Origin: Clostridia bacterium | GTDB taxonomy: Bacteria; Bacillota; Clostridia; Christensenellales; Aristaeellaceae | NCBI GenBank assembly: GCA_017470145.1 | Contig: JAFUFB010000030.1 | Span: 228,603 to 292,602, forward strand | DNA: 64,000 nt | Reading direction: 5' to 3' | Shown: positions 42,509 to 51,638 of the stretch, one piece after another | Numbering within the stretch: position 1 is the first letter of the stretch | Layout: each line of letters starts with the position of its first letter | The notes under the pieces: generated by a model | The model's database searches: none | Seen by the model: only the letters and a program-made list of their open reading frames with translations | Told to the model about the DNA's origin: nothing | Position numbers and translations under genes: made by a program

Positions 42509-44557
42509 TCAGATATGGAAGGTCTGCATCAGGATATGGTCAATGGACATCGCATGCAGGAAAACAAGCGTCCAAAGCAATTTCCGATCATCAGCTGCGT
42601 CCCTTCTCTGGATGGATTTTGTTTCCAGCGCCAGGAAAATCACCGGCATCAGCGGGATAAAATATCTGCCTTGGATGCCGAAGACCCGATTCGCGCCTAC
42701 AGGCGTCCAGATCAGCACCTCCACCATTTCCAGCAGCACAATTCCTCCAAAGATGATCAAGAGGAGCATCGCCCTGTTCCAGGGACGACTGCCCAGCTCG
42801 GGCTCGCTGACCTTTTTCTGAGACAGAACCGCCAGCAGGAGAAGATAAGCGACAGGCAGATAAGCGTCAATCCACAGGCTGTATCCGCAGAAGACAAAGC
42901 CCGTGGCTTCCGCCAGCCATTCCAGGAGATTCTCCTCCGCGGAATAGAACAGAATTCGAAGAATATGGATCGGATCCCGCAGGATGGCCTCCAGGGTATA
43001 TACATCCGAGCCGCTCTTCAGTACCGCCGAACCGCTTCTGGCTGAGGGAATCCAGAAAGCTGCCAGGATCACCGCCATCGTCAGGATCATTCCCCCGATG
43101 GAAAGGGTCTTATTCCATCGTACGAATCTCTTCTTCGGAATCAGCAGCAGCAGTCCCGCCAGGATGATATAAACAACCTTGGAGGGAGCCATTACCGCGC
43201 CCACCAGGATCAGGGATAGATATTCCTTTTTCTCCACGGGCGTCTCCCGCCAGATGGCGCGTAGCGCCAAAGCTGTCCACAAAAGGGCCAGACCATTGGT
43301 AAATGCGTCGTAGGAATAGGACGCAGCCTGATGAATGGCCATAGGCAGCAATCCAATTCCGAAAAACAGCTCCTTTTTTCTCGGCACGATTCGCACTGCC
43401 AAATAAACACAGAGCGCGTAAAACAGCAGGTTGAAAAGTCGGCCCAAATAATATAGCCAAAGTGGATTCACCCGCAGGAGCCTTCCCACCGCCAAGCCCA
43501 TCGCCTGGGGGAGGAACATCAAGGGATAGGAAAAGGAGGTAGGAACCCAGTTGATCTTGGTCTCGTCCGTCCCCCGCGCTTCAAACAGCCTTTGAACAAT
43601 CTGCGCGTACTTCGTTGGCGAATTAAAATTCGCCTCCCACTGGCCATCCACGTCGAATTCCAACGCGCTTCCCTCCGCCTTGTTTGGCTGAAAAAGAAGG
43701 TAATTGGAAACCCCATAGGAATCATCGAAATGGGAGGACTCATCCGGGCCCGCGTTGGGGGTGATGGCAAACATGAAAAGAATTCCTAACATGATTGCTC
43801 CGATGGCCGCCTTCTTTTCCAGGGGCAAATCCGTGCCAAACAGCAGCTTTCCCATAACCGTCAGGTAGATCCAGGCGCCATAGTGCAGGCACCAAGCAAA
43901 AACAACAGCCTCGTCTAAGGAATATGCCTGGGGGATTCCCAACGTCTGCACAAACCACAGGGTGAAGAGGAAAAACAAGACGCCGACCAGCAGGAAACGC
44001 CCCACCCGTCCCCCGCTCTTCCGCCGGGCGGGAAGCGGAAGAATTGAAAGCAAGCCAAAGCCAATCGCCAGATACAGCAGCGTGCCGTATCTGTTCAGGG
44101 TCTTCTTTGCCCAATTCATGGAAGGCTTGAACCCATCCTCCTCCTCTGTTCCTCTCAGTTTGATGCTCCCCTCCCCACTGGCACTCAAGCTGATTCGGTA
44201 AATGGTCCCGGCATCAAAGAGGCCCTGAATGGTCCAGTCGCCCTCCTCGTTCAATTCAGAAATGACTGTAGTCGCAGAAAGAATCTCCTCCCCCGCCAGT
44301 GATTCCATCACCAGCTTCAGCCCCAGCTCCGGCGCGTTTTTTGCCCCATGCGCCCGAAGGGTAAATTCGCTGGTCCCCTCCTCCTCCGGGGCCCATTCCC
44401 AGCTCACGCTTTCTCCGGCGGCCAGCTCATATTTAGCCCGGCCATCATAAATGGAGCCATAGATATAGTTTTCTTCCCCCGTGGGCACGGCAAAGAAAAG
44501 GATTAACAATACCATCGCGGCCAAGCCTGCGGCGCAGCGAAGCATCCACTCTTTCAT
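42509..44557 (-). CDS. DUF2142 membrane protein, probable GT-C glycosyltransferase
   Basis: A 682-residue protein. The order is one N-terminal helix, an extracytoplasmic beta-rich domain (about 40-155), then about 12 helices. NAGPDESSHFDDSYG is the classic DUF2142 acidic loop and GANRVFGIQGRYFIPL its C-terminal motif. It is the first gene of the minus block and diverges from the glycosyltransferase operon across a 321-bp gap. It probably moves a sugar from a polyprenyl-phosphate carrier on the outer face of the membrane. Confidence 0.75.
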   Translation of the reverse strand: MKEWMLRCAAGLAAMVLLILFFAVPTGEENYIYGSIYDGRAKYELAAGESVSWEWAPEEEGTSEFTLRAHGAKNAPELGLKLVMESLAGEEILSATTVISELNEEGDWTIQGLFDAGTIYRISLSASGEGSIKLRGTEEEDGFKPSMNWAKKTLNRYGTLLYLAIGFGLLSILPLPARRKSGGRVGRFLLVGVLFFLFTLWFVQTLGIPQAYSLDEAVVFAWCLHYGAWIYLTVMGKLLFGTDLPLEKKAAIGAIMLGILFMFAITPNAGPDESSHFDDSYGVSNYLLFQPNKAEGSALEFDVDGQWEANFNSPTKYAQIVQRLFEARGTDETKINWVPTSFSYPLMFLPQAMGLAVGRLLRVNPLWLYYLGRLFNLLFYALCVYLAVRIVPRKKELFFGIGLLPMAIHQAASYSYDAFTNGLALLWTALALRAIWRETPVEKKEYLSLILVGAVMAPSKVVYIILAGLLLLIPKKRFVRWNKTLSIGGMILTMAVILAAFWIPSARSGSAVLKSGSDVYTLEAILRDPIHILRILFYSAEENLLEWLAEATGFVFCGYSLWIDAYLPVAYLLLLAVLSQKKVSEPELGSRPWNRAMLLLIIFGGIVLLEMVEVLIWTPVGANRVFGIQGRYFIPLMPVIFLALETKSIQRRDAADDRKLLWTLVFLHAMSIDHILMQTFHI

Positions 44558-44878
44558 CCTACTTCATCCTCCTACATCGGCTTGAAGCCGTCATTTTCTC
44601 TGTATCCGGGAAATGCACTACTCTCCCGTCCGTGGGACGCGGCGAAACACAAGCATCCCCCAGCCATCACAAGGAATATACAACTGAATATCCTTTTGTT
44701 CAAGATACACCCTTCAAAAAACATGATCACGGATAGATGAGCCAGTCATTCGCGCGGGCATACACCTTGCCCATCTCTTGTGGGAATGTCGATTGAAAAA
44801 CCCCGCCGTTTATGGTAGCATTAGAATGGAAAGAAGGGCGCAGCAAAAGAGGAAGCCAGCCGAAAGGAGCGCAGGGGG
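44558..44878. other. 321-bp divergent intergenic region
   Basis: It separates the two halves of the glycan locus. On the minus side GTAGGAGGATGAAGTAGG precedes the DUF2142 ATG. On the plus side a promoter is predicted at 44793-44821. The base composition is lower in GC than its surroundings. No ORF or clear operator was recognised. Confidence 0.5.
44793..44821 (+). promoter_or_regulatory. Predicted promoter of the sugar operon
   Basis: TTGAAA (44793-44798), exactly 17 bases, then TAGCAT (44816-44821). The -10 box is weak (four of six). It is 57 bases before the first ATG. Confidence 0.5.
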
Positions 44879-45865
44879 ATGCCAGCAGTTACAACCAAGA
44901 GTCCATCGGTTCTCGACGCCGGCGGTGCCAAGAAAAGGATGTCCATTGTCACCCCGTGTTACTTCAACGAAAAGAACCTGGACGACACCTATGCCGAAAT
45001 CAAGGCCACCGTGTTTGATCTCCTGCCGGAATACGATTGGGAATGGATCCTGGTGGACGATGGCTCTGGGGATAACACCTTGGGGGTGGCCCAGCGGCTG
45101 CAGCGGCAGGATCCGCGAATTCGCATCGTTAAGCTCTCCCGCAATTTCGGCGAATTTCGTGCAGTGGTGGCGGGGCTCTCCGTCGCCCGGGGGGAGGCCA
45201 TTGCCGTCATCTGTGCCGATCTGCAGGATCCTCCCTCTCTGATTCCCCATTTGGTGGCCTCCTGGCAGCAGGGGAACAAGGTCAATTTGGCTGTGCGCGG
45301 CGGCCGGGAAGGCTCCCGGCTGAAAAATTGGTTTGCGGATACCTATTATCGGCTGATTCGCAAATGGGTCATTCCGGATTATCCGGAACGGGGCTTCGAC
45401 TTTTTCCTCATAGACCGGAAAGTAGCGCAGGAGCTGGTGCGCATGCAGGAAAAGAACTCCAGCATCTATCTGCAACTGATCTGGCTGGGCTATCGGCCCA
45501 CCATCATTGAATATGATCAAAAGGATCGGGAAAAGGGCGTATCCATGTGGACCTATTCCAAGCGCATCAATCTGTTTGTGGATACCTTCATCGTCTTTTC
45601 CCATAAGCCCATTCGCTTCCTGACAGGCGCCGGGCTGCTGGTGGGGCTCATTTCCCTGATCTTCGGAGTTTATGTCATCTTCGATAAAATCATCAACCAT
45701 ACTCCCGCAGGCTGGGCCTCTGTCATGCTGGCGGTGCTGCTAACCTCCAGCTTCCAAATGGTGATGATGGGCGTACTGGGGGAATATCTGTGGCGCAATC
45801 TGGATGAAACTCGAAAACGCCCGCTATACGTCATTGATGAAGTAATGGACGGGCAGGAAGAGTGA
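44879..45865 (+). CDS. GtrB/DPM1-like polyprenyl-phosphate glycosyltransferase
   Basis: A 328-residue GT2 enzyme with a GT-A domain and two C-terminal membrane helices (about 240-262 and 275-305). SIVTPCYFNEKN, WILVDDGSGDNT and the metal site CADLQDPP are typical of enzymes that load a sugar on undecaprenyl-phosphate at the cytoplasmic face. Its product would serve the GT-C proteins around it. AGGGG precedes ATG 44879; an ATG at 44939 is a possible alternative. It heads the plus operon, 9 bases before the 2,3-dehydratase. Confidence 0.85.
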   Translation: MPAVTTKSPSVLDAGGAKKRMSIVTPCYFNEKNLDDTYAEIKATVFDLLPEYDWEWILVDDGSGDNTLGVAQRLQRQDPRIRIVKLSRNFGEFRAVVAGLSVARGEAIAVICADLQDPPSLIPHLVASWQQGNKVNLAVRGGREGSRLKNWFADTYYRLIRKWVIPDYPERGFDFFLIDRKVAQELVRMQEKNSSIYLQLIWLGYRPTIIEYDQKDREKGVSMWTYSKRINLFVDTFIVFSHKPIRFLTGAGLLVGLISLIFGVYVIFDKIINHTPAGWASVMLAVLLTSSFQMVMMGVLGEYLWRNLDETRKRPLYVIDEVMDGQEE

Positions 45866-45874
45866 GGCGAGCCG

Positions 45875-47302
45875 ATGGAAGCAAGAACAGGCATAGGTCG
45901 ATGGATTCAAGGCTTTGAGGGCATCGCTGAAATCGCGGCGCAGGAAACGCCGCTGCACTCCTTCTCCGAGATTCTCGCCTGGCTGGAGGACCGCAAGAAA
46001 AATCAGCATATCCAGATCAATCAAATTCCCCTGGAAGCCTGTCAGCCCTGGTACTACGATCATTCCGAGGGCGTCATCCGAAATCCCGAGGGCAGCTTTT
46101 TCCGCATCGGCGGCATGGTCTCCCGGGATCTGGGAGGAAACGAGCAGTCCCAGCCCATCATTCTGCAACCTGAAATTGGCTATCTGGGCATCGTATGCCG
46201 AAAGTTCGGCGGGGTATGGCATTTTTTGATGCAGGCTAAAATCGAGCCGGGGAACATCAATTATGTTCAGATTTCCCCCACCCTTCAAGCCACGAAGAGC
46301 AACTTTACCCGCCGCCATGGCGGCAAAGAGCCGCCCTATCTTTCCTTGTTCCAGCACATGCGCCGGGAGGATATCCTGGTGGATCAAATCCAGTCGGAAC
46401 AATCCTCCCGATTCTGGGGGAAGCGGAATCGAAATGTGATCATCAAAACGGAAGAGGATGTGCCGGAGCTGCCCTCCCACCGATGGATGACCCTGGATCA
46501 AATTCGGGCATGCATGCGGCGGGATAATCTAGTCAATATGGATACCCGGACGGTGCTCAGTTGCCTTCCCTATGTGTTCATGATGGACAGCGTCGGCGGA
46601 TATGCTACCCCCTTTGCGAGCTCCATGCGCGCCATTCGCCATGAAGATATGACTGAAATCTATCTGCGAATGAACAATTATAAGATGTTCCACGCCCCGG
46701 AGCGTCATCTGGTTCCCCTGCTCTCCCTGCCGGATTGGTCCTTTGCGGAGGGAGCCTTCCGTCGTCGGCAAGGATACCCCTTTCAGCTGATTTTCTGTCA
46801 ACTGAACATCGAGGGGCGGGAGGTCACCCGGTGGAATCAGCCCTTATTTGCGGCCCTGGGGCAAGCCACCTTCGGCCTGATCTGCCGGGTTCGGGAAGCC
46901 CAATATGAAGCGCTGGTCCGCGTAAAGCCAGAGATGGGCTGCTTCGACGGGGCGGAGCTGGGGCCCTCCGTGCAGGAGGAGCCCGGTCAGGCGCATTGCC
47001 GGGACAGTGTTGCTAAATATTTCTTCGATCAGTTGGCTAAAAAGGATGGTGTTTTAACGGACGTGGCCCTCTCGGAGGAGGGCGGCCGGTTCTATCACGA
47101 GCAGAATCGAAATGTGATTCTGCTTTCAAGGGCAGAAATCGAATTCGACCCGGATCAATATGTTTGGGTCACCCTGGGTACGCTGAACGCCATGACCCAG
47201 ATCAATAACTGCCTGAATATTCAGCTGCGAAATCTATTGATGCTGCTGGCCATGCAATCCATGACAAGGGAGGAAAGGAAAACAGATGATACCGATCAAT
47301 GA
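45875..47302 (+). CDS. NDP-hexose 2,3-dehydratase (EvaA/TylX3/SpcT family)
   Basis: A 475-residue protein formed by two related halves. The first (about 60-215) carries LQPEIGYLGIV, QAKIEPGN and QISPTLQAT, the family fingerprint. The second (about 285-460) repeats the fold with the degenerate VKPEMGCF, LGPSVQ. Each half ends with an RNVI-L strand. EvaA-type enzymes remove water across C2-C3 of dTDP-4-keto-6-deoxyglucose, giving a 2,6-dideoxy-3,4-diketo sugar, mostly known from antibiotic glycosylation in actinomycetes. It overlaps the aminotransferase gene by 17 bases, indicating coupled translation and a shared pathway. Confidence 0.88.
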   Translation: MEARTGIGRWIQGFEGIAEIAAQETPLHSFSEILAWLEDRKKNQHIQINQIPLEACQPWYYDHSEGVIRNPEGSFFRIGGMVSRDLGGNEQSQPIILQPEIGYLGIVCRKFGGVWHFLMQAKIEPGNINYVQISPTLQATKSNFTRRHGGKEPPYLSLFQHMRREDILVDQIQSEQSSRFWGKRNRNVIIKTEEDVPELPSHRWMTLDQIRACMRRDNLVNMDTRTVLSCLPYVFMMDSVGGYATPFASSMRAIRHEDMTEIYLRMNNYKMFHAPERHLVPLLSLPDWSFAEGAFRRRQGYPFQLIFCQLNIEGREVTRWNQPLFAALGQATFGLICRVREAQYEALVRVKPEMGCFDGAELGPSVQEEPGQAHCRDSVAKYFFDQLAKKDGVLTDVALSEEGGRFYHEQNRNVILLSRAEIEFDPDQYVWVTLGTLNAMTQINNCLNIQLRNLLMLLAMQSMTREERKTDDTDQ

Positions 47303-48389
47303 TCTGAGCCGAGGCTTCCGGCTGTATCAGCAAGAATACGAGGCCAAGGCCCTGGAGGTGCTGCGCAGCGGCTGGTATGTGCTGGGAAAAGAGGTCTCCA
47401 GCTTCGAGGAGGAATTCGCCGCTGCCCTGGGGGAGGGCTGCTACTGCGCAGGCGTGGATAATGGGCTGGACGCTATCCTGGTTGGTCTCATGGCCGCGGG
47501 CATTCAGCCCGAGGATGAAATCATCGTGCAGGCCAACGGATACATCGCCACCATGCTGGGGATTATGCAATGCGGCGCCGTGCCCGTGTTCGTGGAGCCG
47601 GACGAATATTATCAGCTGGACGCCGCCAACATTGAAGCCGCGATTACGGAAAAAACCAAGGCGGTGCTGGTGACGCATCTGTACGGTTTAGCCACCAGAA
47701 TGGATCCCATTCTGGAAATCTGCCAGCGGCGGGGGCTCCTGCTGTTTGAGGACTGCGCCCAATCCCATTTTGCCCCCTGGCAAGGCGTCTATACCGGTCT
47801 TTTGGGTGACGCCTCCTTTTTCAGCTTCTATCCCACCAAAAATCTGGGGGGCTTCGGCGATGGCGGCGGGGTGGTATCCCGCAAAAAAGAAATCATCGAC
47901 CGGGTGAAAGTGATCCGGAACTATGGCAGCGATTATCGCTATCATAACATCGAAATCGGATATAATGACCGGCTGGATGAGTTGCAGGCGGGGCTGCTGC
48001 GGGTCAAACTGAAGCATATGCCCGCGCTGCTGGCCAATCGGGATCACATTGCCCAGCGCTATCTGAGGGAAATCAACAATCCGCTGGTGGAGCTACCGAA
48101 GACCCCAGCGGGGTGCAAACACACCTGGTATCAATTCACCGTCCGGGTAGCGAACCAGGCCGGCTTCCGGGAATTCCTGAAGGAGCGGGGCGTAGGTACG
48201 GATATCGCCTGGAAAACACCGCCCTATCTGCAGCCCTGCATGGTAGAAAAATTTGGCTACCGTCGAGGGGATTTCCCAAAGACGGAAGCCATCTGTGACA
48301 CCATCGTCTCCCTGCCCATGATGGATTTCATGGAAGAGGAAGAAATCAGCAAAGTGATCCAGGAGGTAAATTGCTATGCAGGGCTGTGA
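47286..48389 (+). CDS. Sugar aminotransferase (DegT/DnrJ/EryC1/StrS family)
   Basis: A 367-residue PLP enzyme. The Schiff-base Lys185 is in FYPTKNLGGFGD and the cofactor Asp156 in LFEDCAQSH. The N-terminal VLRSGWYVLG and the length agree with FdtB/QdtB/TylB-type 3-keto-sugar aminotransferases, a good match with the 3,4-ketoisomerase that follows. It would aminate C3 of a dTDP-3-keto-6-deoxy sugar with glutamate as donor. AGGAAAGG lies upstream. It overlaps the dehydratase by 17 bases and the isomerase by 14. Confidence 0.88.
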   Translation: MIPINDLSRGFRLYQQEYEAKALEVLRSGWYVLGKEVSSFEEEFAAALGEGCYCAGVDNGLDAILVGLMAAGIQPEDEIIVQANGYIATMLGIMQCGAVPVFVEPDEYYQLDAANIEAAITEKTKAVLVTHLYGLATRMDPILEICQRRGLLLFEDCAQSHFAPWQGVYTGLLGDASFFSFYPTKNLGGFGDGGGVVSRKKEIIDRVKVIRNYGSDYRYHNIEIGYNDRLDELQAGLLRVKLKHMPALLANRDHIAQRYLREINNPLVELPKTPAGCKHTWYQFTVRVANQAGFREFLKERGVGTDIAWKTPPYLQPCMVEKFGYRRGDFPKTEAICDTIVSLPMMDFMEEEEISKVIQEVNCYAGL

Positions 48390-48798
48390 ACTCATTTCCA
48401 TTAAGCAGAACGTGGAGGCGGATGGAACCCTCTTCGTCATGGAGCATGGGCGAGAGGTTCCCTTTCCCATCCAGCGGATCTTTTTTGTTTCCCGGGTCGC
48501 TCCGGGCGCCAGCCGGGGAGACCATGCCACCAAGGAGACGCGGCTCATCCTCTTTCCTGTAGCCGGGGAATGCGATGTAGTGGTGGATAATGGAACAGAG
48601 CAGGAAACCTATCACATGGACGATCCCGCCCAGGGATTGATGATCGCCCCCATGATCTGGCGCAGCATGCGGCATTTCACGCCGGATTGCGTCATGATGG
48701 CGGTCTGCGACCGGCCCTTTGCCCCCGGCAACGAAACCTACGATGATTATTCCGCCTATCTGCAGGCATTGAACGAAAAAGGGGTTGCAACTAGATGA
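48376..48798 (+). CDS. FdtA/QdtA-like dTDP-sugar 3,4-ketoisomerase (cupin)
   Basis: A 140-residue cupin. PFPIQRIFFV, RGDHATKE, the central G-C-VVVDNG, then GLMIAPMIWRSM and FTPDCVMMAV align along the whole length with FdtA/QdtA, which move the keto group from C4 to C3 of dTDP-4-keto-6-deoxyglucose. In the family the active site holds an H-x-H pair; here it is His50-Ala-Thr52, so one His is lost. That could alter rate or the face of protonation. GGAGG is ten bases before the ATG. Overlaps: 14 bases with the aminotransferase, 4 with the oxidoreductase. Confidence 0.85.
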   Translation: MQGCELISIKQNVEADGTLFVMEHGREVPFPIQRIFFVSRVAPGASRGDHATKETRLILFPVAGECDVVVDNGTEQETYHMDDPAQGLMIAPMIWRSMRHFTPDCVMMAVCDRPFAPGNETYDDYSAYLQALNEKGVATR

Positions 48799-49826
48799 TT
48801 CGTATTGGCATCGTTGGCACAGCCAGCATCGCCCAACGGCGAATGATTCCCGCGATTCTGAAGCATCCCGCGTTCCAGTACGCGGGGGCGTCCATCGCCA
48901 CCCAGCAGGAGACAGGCTTCTCCGGCACAGCCAAGGAGTTTGCGCCTCTCTGGGCCAAAAAGCAGGAAAAGGCCGCCGAGCTATCCGCCTGTTTCGGTGG
49001 ACGTACCTGGGAAAGCTATCGCGCCTTGCTACAGGATCCGGCCGTGGACGCGGTGTATGTCGCTCTGCCCCCTGCCCTGCATAAACGCTGGATTCGCGAA
49101 GCCATTCTGCAGGGAAAGCACGTGTTGGCGGAAAAGCCTTTCACAACCCGTGCTCAGGATGCCCAGGAGCTGATCGCCCTGGCCCGGGAACACCAGGTCG
49201 CCCTGGTGGAAAACTACGGCTTTCCCCTGCATCATCAGATGCGACACATTCAGGAATGGATCCAGGCAGGGGCCATCGGCGATATCCGGCTCGTGCGCGC
49301 TACCTTTGGCTTCCCACACCGGGACGCGACGGACTTTCGGTATCAAAAGGCCCTGGGGGGCGGCGCGCTGCTGGATTGCGGAGGATATACTCTGAAGGCG
49401 GCCACAGAGATGCTGGGCGGGCCGCTGGAGGTGCTTTCCGCTGAAGCCCTTTTTCTGCCCGAGCATGAGGTAGACATGGCGGGCACCGTCACGCTGCGCA
49501 GCCCCACTGGCCGTTGCGCTCAGCTGGCCTACGGTATGGATCATGCCTATCGATGCGAGCTGGAGGTCTGGGGAAATCAGGGCTTGATTACCGCCCCCCG
49601 CATCTTTACCGCGCCGGACGGCTTCGAAGCCCCGGTCTATTTGACGCAGGGCCAACATACGGAGGAATACAAAGCCAGCGATGATCAATTCCTCCGGATC
49701 GTGGAAAAATTCGCGGACTGCATCGCCTCCCCGGAGGCCCGGGAACGGTCATGGGCAGAAATCCGCACCCAAAGCCTCCTGACGGAACAGGTTCGAGTGA
49801 TGGCTCAAATTAAAGGAAAAGACTGA
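48795..49826 (+). CDS. Gfo/Idh/MocA oxidoreductase, probable NDP-sugar 3-ketoreductase
   Basis: A 343-residue NAD(P)-dependent enzyme. The N-terminal GIVGTASIAQR Rossmann motif is followed by AEKPFTT with the conserved Lys near 113, then GGGALLDCGGY typical of the family. The KijD10/TylC1-type 3-ketoreductases that act after EvaA-type dehydratases belong to this superfamily, and the four-gene overlap (ATGA with the isomerase) supports that role. An insert of about 20 residues (TQQETGFSG to WAKK) follows the first strand. Exact stereochemistry cannot be predicted. Confidence 0.8.
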   Translation: MIRIGIVGTASIAQRRMIPAILKHPAFQYAGASIATQQETGFSGTAKEFAPLWAKKQEKAAELSACFGGRTWESYRALLQDPAVDAVYVALPPALHKRWIREAILQGKHVLAEKPFTTRAQDAQELIALAREHQVALVENYGFPLHHQMRHIQEWIQAGAIGDIRLVRATFGFPHRDATDFRYQKALGGGALLDCGGYTLKAATEMLGGPLEVLSAEALFLPEHEVDMAGTVTLRSPTGRCAQLAYGMDHAYRCELEVWGNQGLITAPRIFTAPDGFEAPVYLTQGQHTEEYKASDDQFLRIVEKFADCIASPEARERSWAEIRTQSLLTEQVRVMAQIKGKD

Positions 49827-49969
49827 TGAAAGCTTCCCTGCAGGGCAGGGGCCGGAATCATTCTCGTAGATGAGCATTTCTGAAGGGCATGGGATCGGTT
49901 TCTCCTGCAAAGGGATGGTACCCTCCCGATCGTATGCAATCAAGCAGTGACAGATGAGGTGAAAGTATT

Positions 49970-51559
49970 TTGAAAAACAAGCGCGGAACAGGTCAGTCCC
50001 CTTGGAAACTGAACACCCTGCTATATGGGCTGTGGCTGCTTTTGGTTTTGGGAACCGGCGCTTACGCCAGCCATTATGACGCACCGTTGCATCAGCTGAC
50101 CGGGCGGCTTTGGATGGCTCTGGCGGCGGCTGGCCTGCTTGCTCCGCTGGTGCTGAAATGGGTGCGGAACTGGACACCCCGGCGTCATCGCCTGGGGCAG
50201 CATCTATCCCCCTGGGCCTTTCGCTGCATCTGCTTCGGATGCAGCCTGCTGGTTTTAGGCTTTTGCTTTCTAGCGGTCAATCCTGGCGGCTTTGACGGCG
50301 ATCCCGGGGTGCAGCTGCGACAGGCTGTCACCGGCGCCTATGACGATTATTACCCCGTGCTTCATACCCTGATCGCCTTTAAGCTGCCGTTGATGCTGAC
50401 GGGGGGATGGTTCCCTTCCATCATGCTGTTTCAAATTCTGCTCTTCTCCCTAGCGCTGACTTGGGTTTGCGACACCGTCCGCCTCTGGGCAAATCCCTTC
50501 TGGGCCTTTCTCAGCCTGGCAGTCATCCTGCTGAACCCTATTACCCAATCTTATTTGATGTATGGCTACAAGGATGAGACCTTCGGCATCTGCGCCATGA
50601 CGCTGGTGTGCATGAACGCGCGGATTCTGTTTTCCAAGGGCGACTGGCTGAAAAAGCCGGTGCATCTGGCGGCATTTGCTCTCCTGCTGGCGGCAACCTC
50701 CCTGGTTCGTTATAATGGCATCCTGTTTGCTCTCCCCTGCCTGGCCGGCGCCGCACTGTGCGTGAATTGGAAGCGTGCCCTGGCTGCCGGCGGAGCGGCT
50801 CTGCTGCTGATCCTAGGAGTCCGAGGCCCCCTGTCCTCCGCCATAGGCGTCACCAAGACGGAGGACAGGAGCAGCCAAACCATGGGGCTGCCCATGGCTG
50901 TCATCGGCGGCGCTTATACCTACCGCGGGGAAAAGCTGGATGAAGACTTGACCACCTTTGTGGAAAGCGTGGCTCCCCGGGAGGTTTGGGAAGAAAAATA
51001 TACCTACGGCGTCTATAACTGGGTGGATTGGGACCCCCGGAGCAATCACCAGGCCCTGGCAGACGCCGGGTTCGGCGGTGCGCTGAAGTACATGCTACGC
51101 GCCTTTCGAGAAGCGCCCAAGGAAAGCCTGAACGCGCTGATTGAAACCACGGACATCGTGTACGGCATCCGGCCGGATCACCTGGCGGATGGGGCAGTAT
51201 ATGTCTCTGGAGCGGACATGGGCCTGCGGGATCAGGGCATCCCATGGATGAAAAATCTGATGTATGAATATCGGCGCATCATGTATATCCTGGCACCCCA
51301 TTGCTATCTTCACAGCGGAGTTACCCTGCTTCTGCTCGTGACCGCGGCCCTGGGAAGATGGAAGCTACAGCGCAAGGAAAGCTGGCTTCGGATTATCCCT
51401 GTATTATCCGTGTTCGCCTACAACCTGGTGACCATGCTGATGCTCTTCTCCTGGTGGGACGGCGCGCGGTTCTTCCATTATTCCCTGTGGGTAGCGCCAG
51501 TGCTGCTGGTCATGCTGCTGCGCCGGGAAGAGGGGGATACCGCAGCGGTTGGACCATAG
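49970..51559 (+). CDS. Polytopic membrane protein (DUF6020-like)
   Basis: A 529-residue protein with about 11 helices. After the third helix comes VNPGGFDGDPGVQLRQAVTG followed by HTL, resembling the Asn-Pro-Gly...Asp...Gln motif of DUF6020 and other GT-C-like proteins. A long outside loop (about 290-425) separates the last helices. The start is TTG 49970 with GAGGTGA upstream, 143 bases after the oxidoreductase. It may transfer or polymerise polyprenyl-linked sugars. Confidence 0.6.
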   Translation: MKNKRGTGQSPWKLNTLLYGLWLLLVLGTGAYASHYDAPLHQLTGRLWMALAAAGLLAPLVLKWVRNWTPRRHRLGQHLSPWAFRCICFGCSLLVLGFCFLAVNPGGFDGDPGVQLRQAVTGAYDDYYPVLHTLIAFKLPLMLTGGWFPSIMLFQILLFSLALTWVCDTVRLWANPFWAFLSLAVILLNPITQSYLMYGYKDETFGICAMTLVCMNARILFSKGDWLKKPVHLAAFALLLAATSLVRYNGILFALPCLAGAALCVNWKRALAAGGAALLLILGVRGPLSSAIGVTKTEDRSSQTMGLPMAVIGGAYTYRGEKLDEDLTTFVESVAPREVWEEKYTYGVYNWVDWDPRSNHQALADAGFGGALKYMLRAFREAPKESLNALIETTDIVYGIRPDHLADGAVYVSGADMGLRDQGIPWMKNLMYEYRRIMYILAPHCYLHSGVTLLLLVTAALGRWKLQRKESWLRIIPVLSVFAYNLVTMLMLFSWWDGARFFHYSLWVAPVLLVMLLRREEGDTAAVGP

Positions 51560-51638
51560 AAGGGGCCGTTTCATTCCACCCACGCCAAAGAATGAACCCT
51601 CTCCCAAGAGAGGATAACGAAGAGGAGCCTGGACCGCC

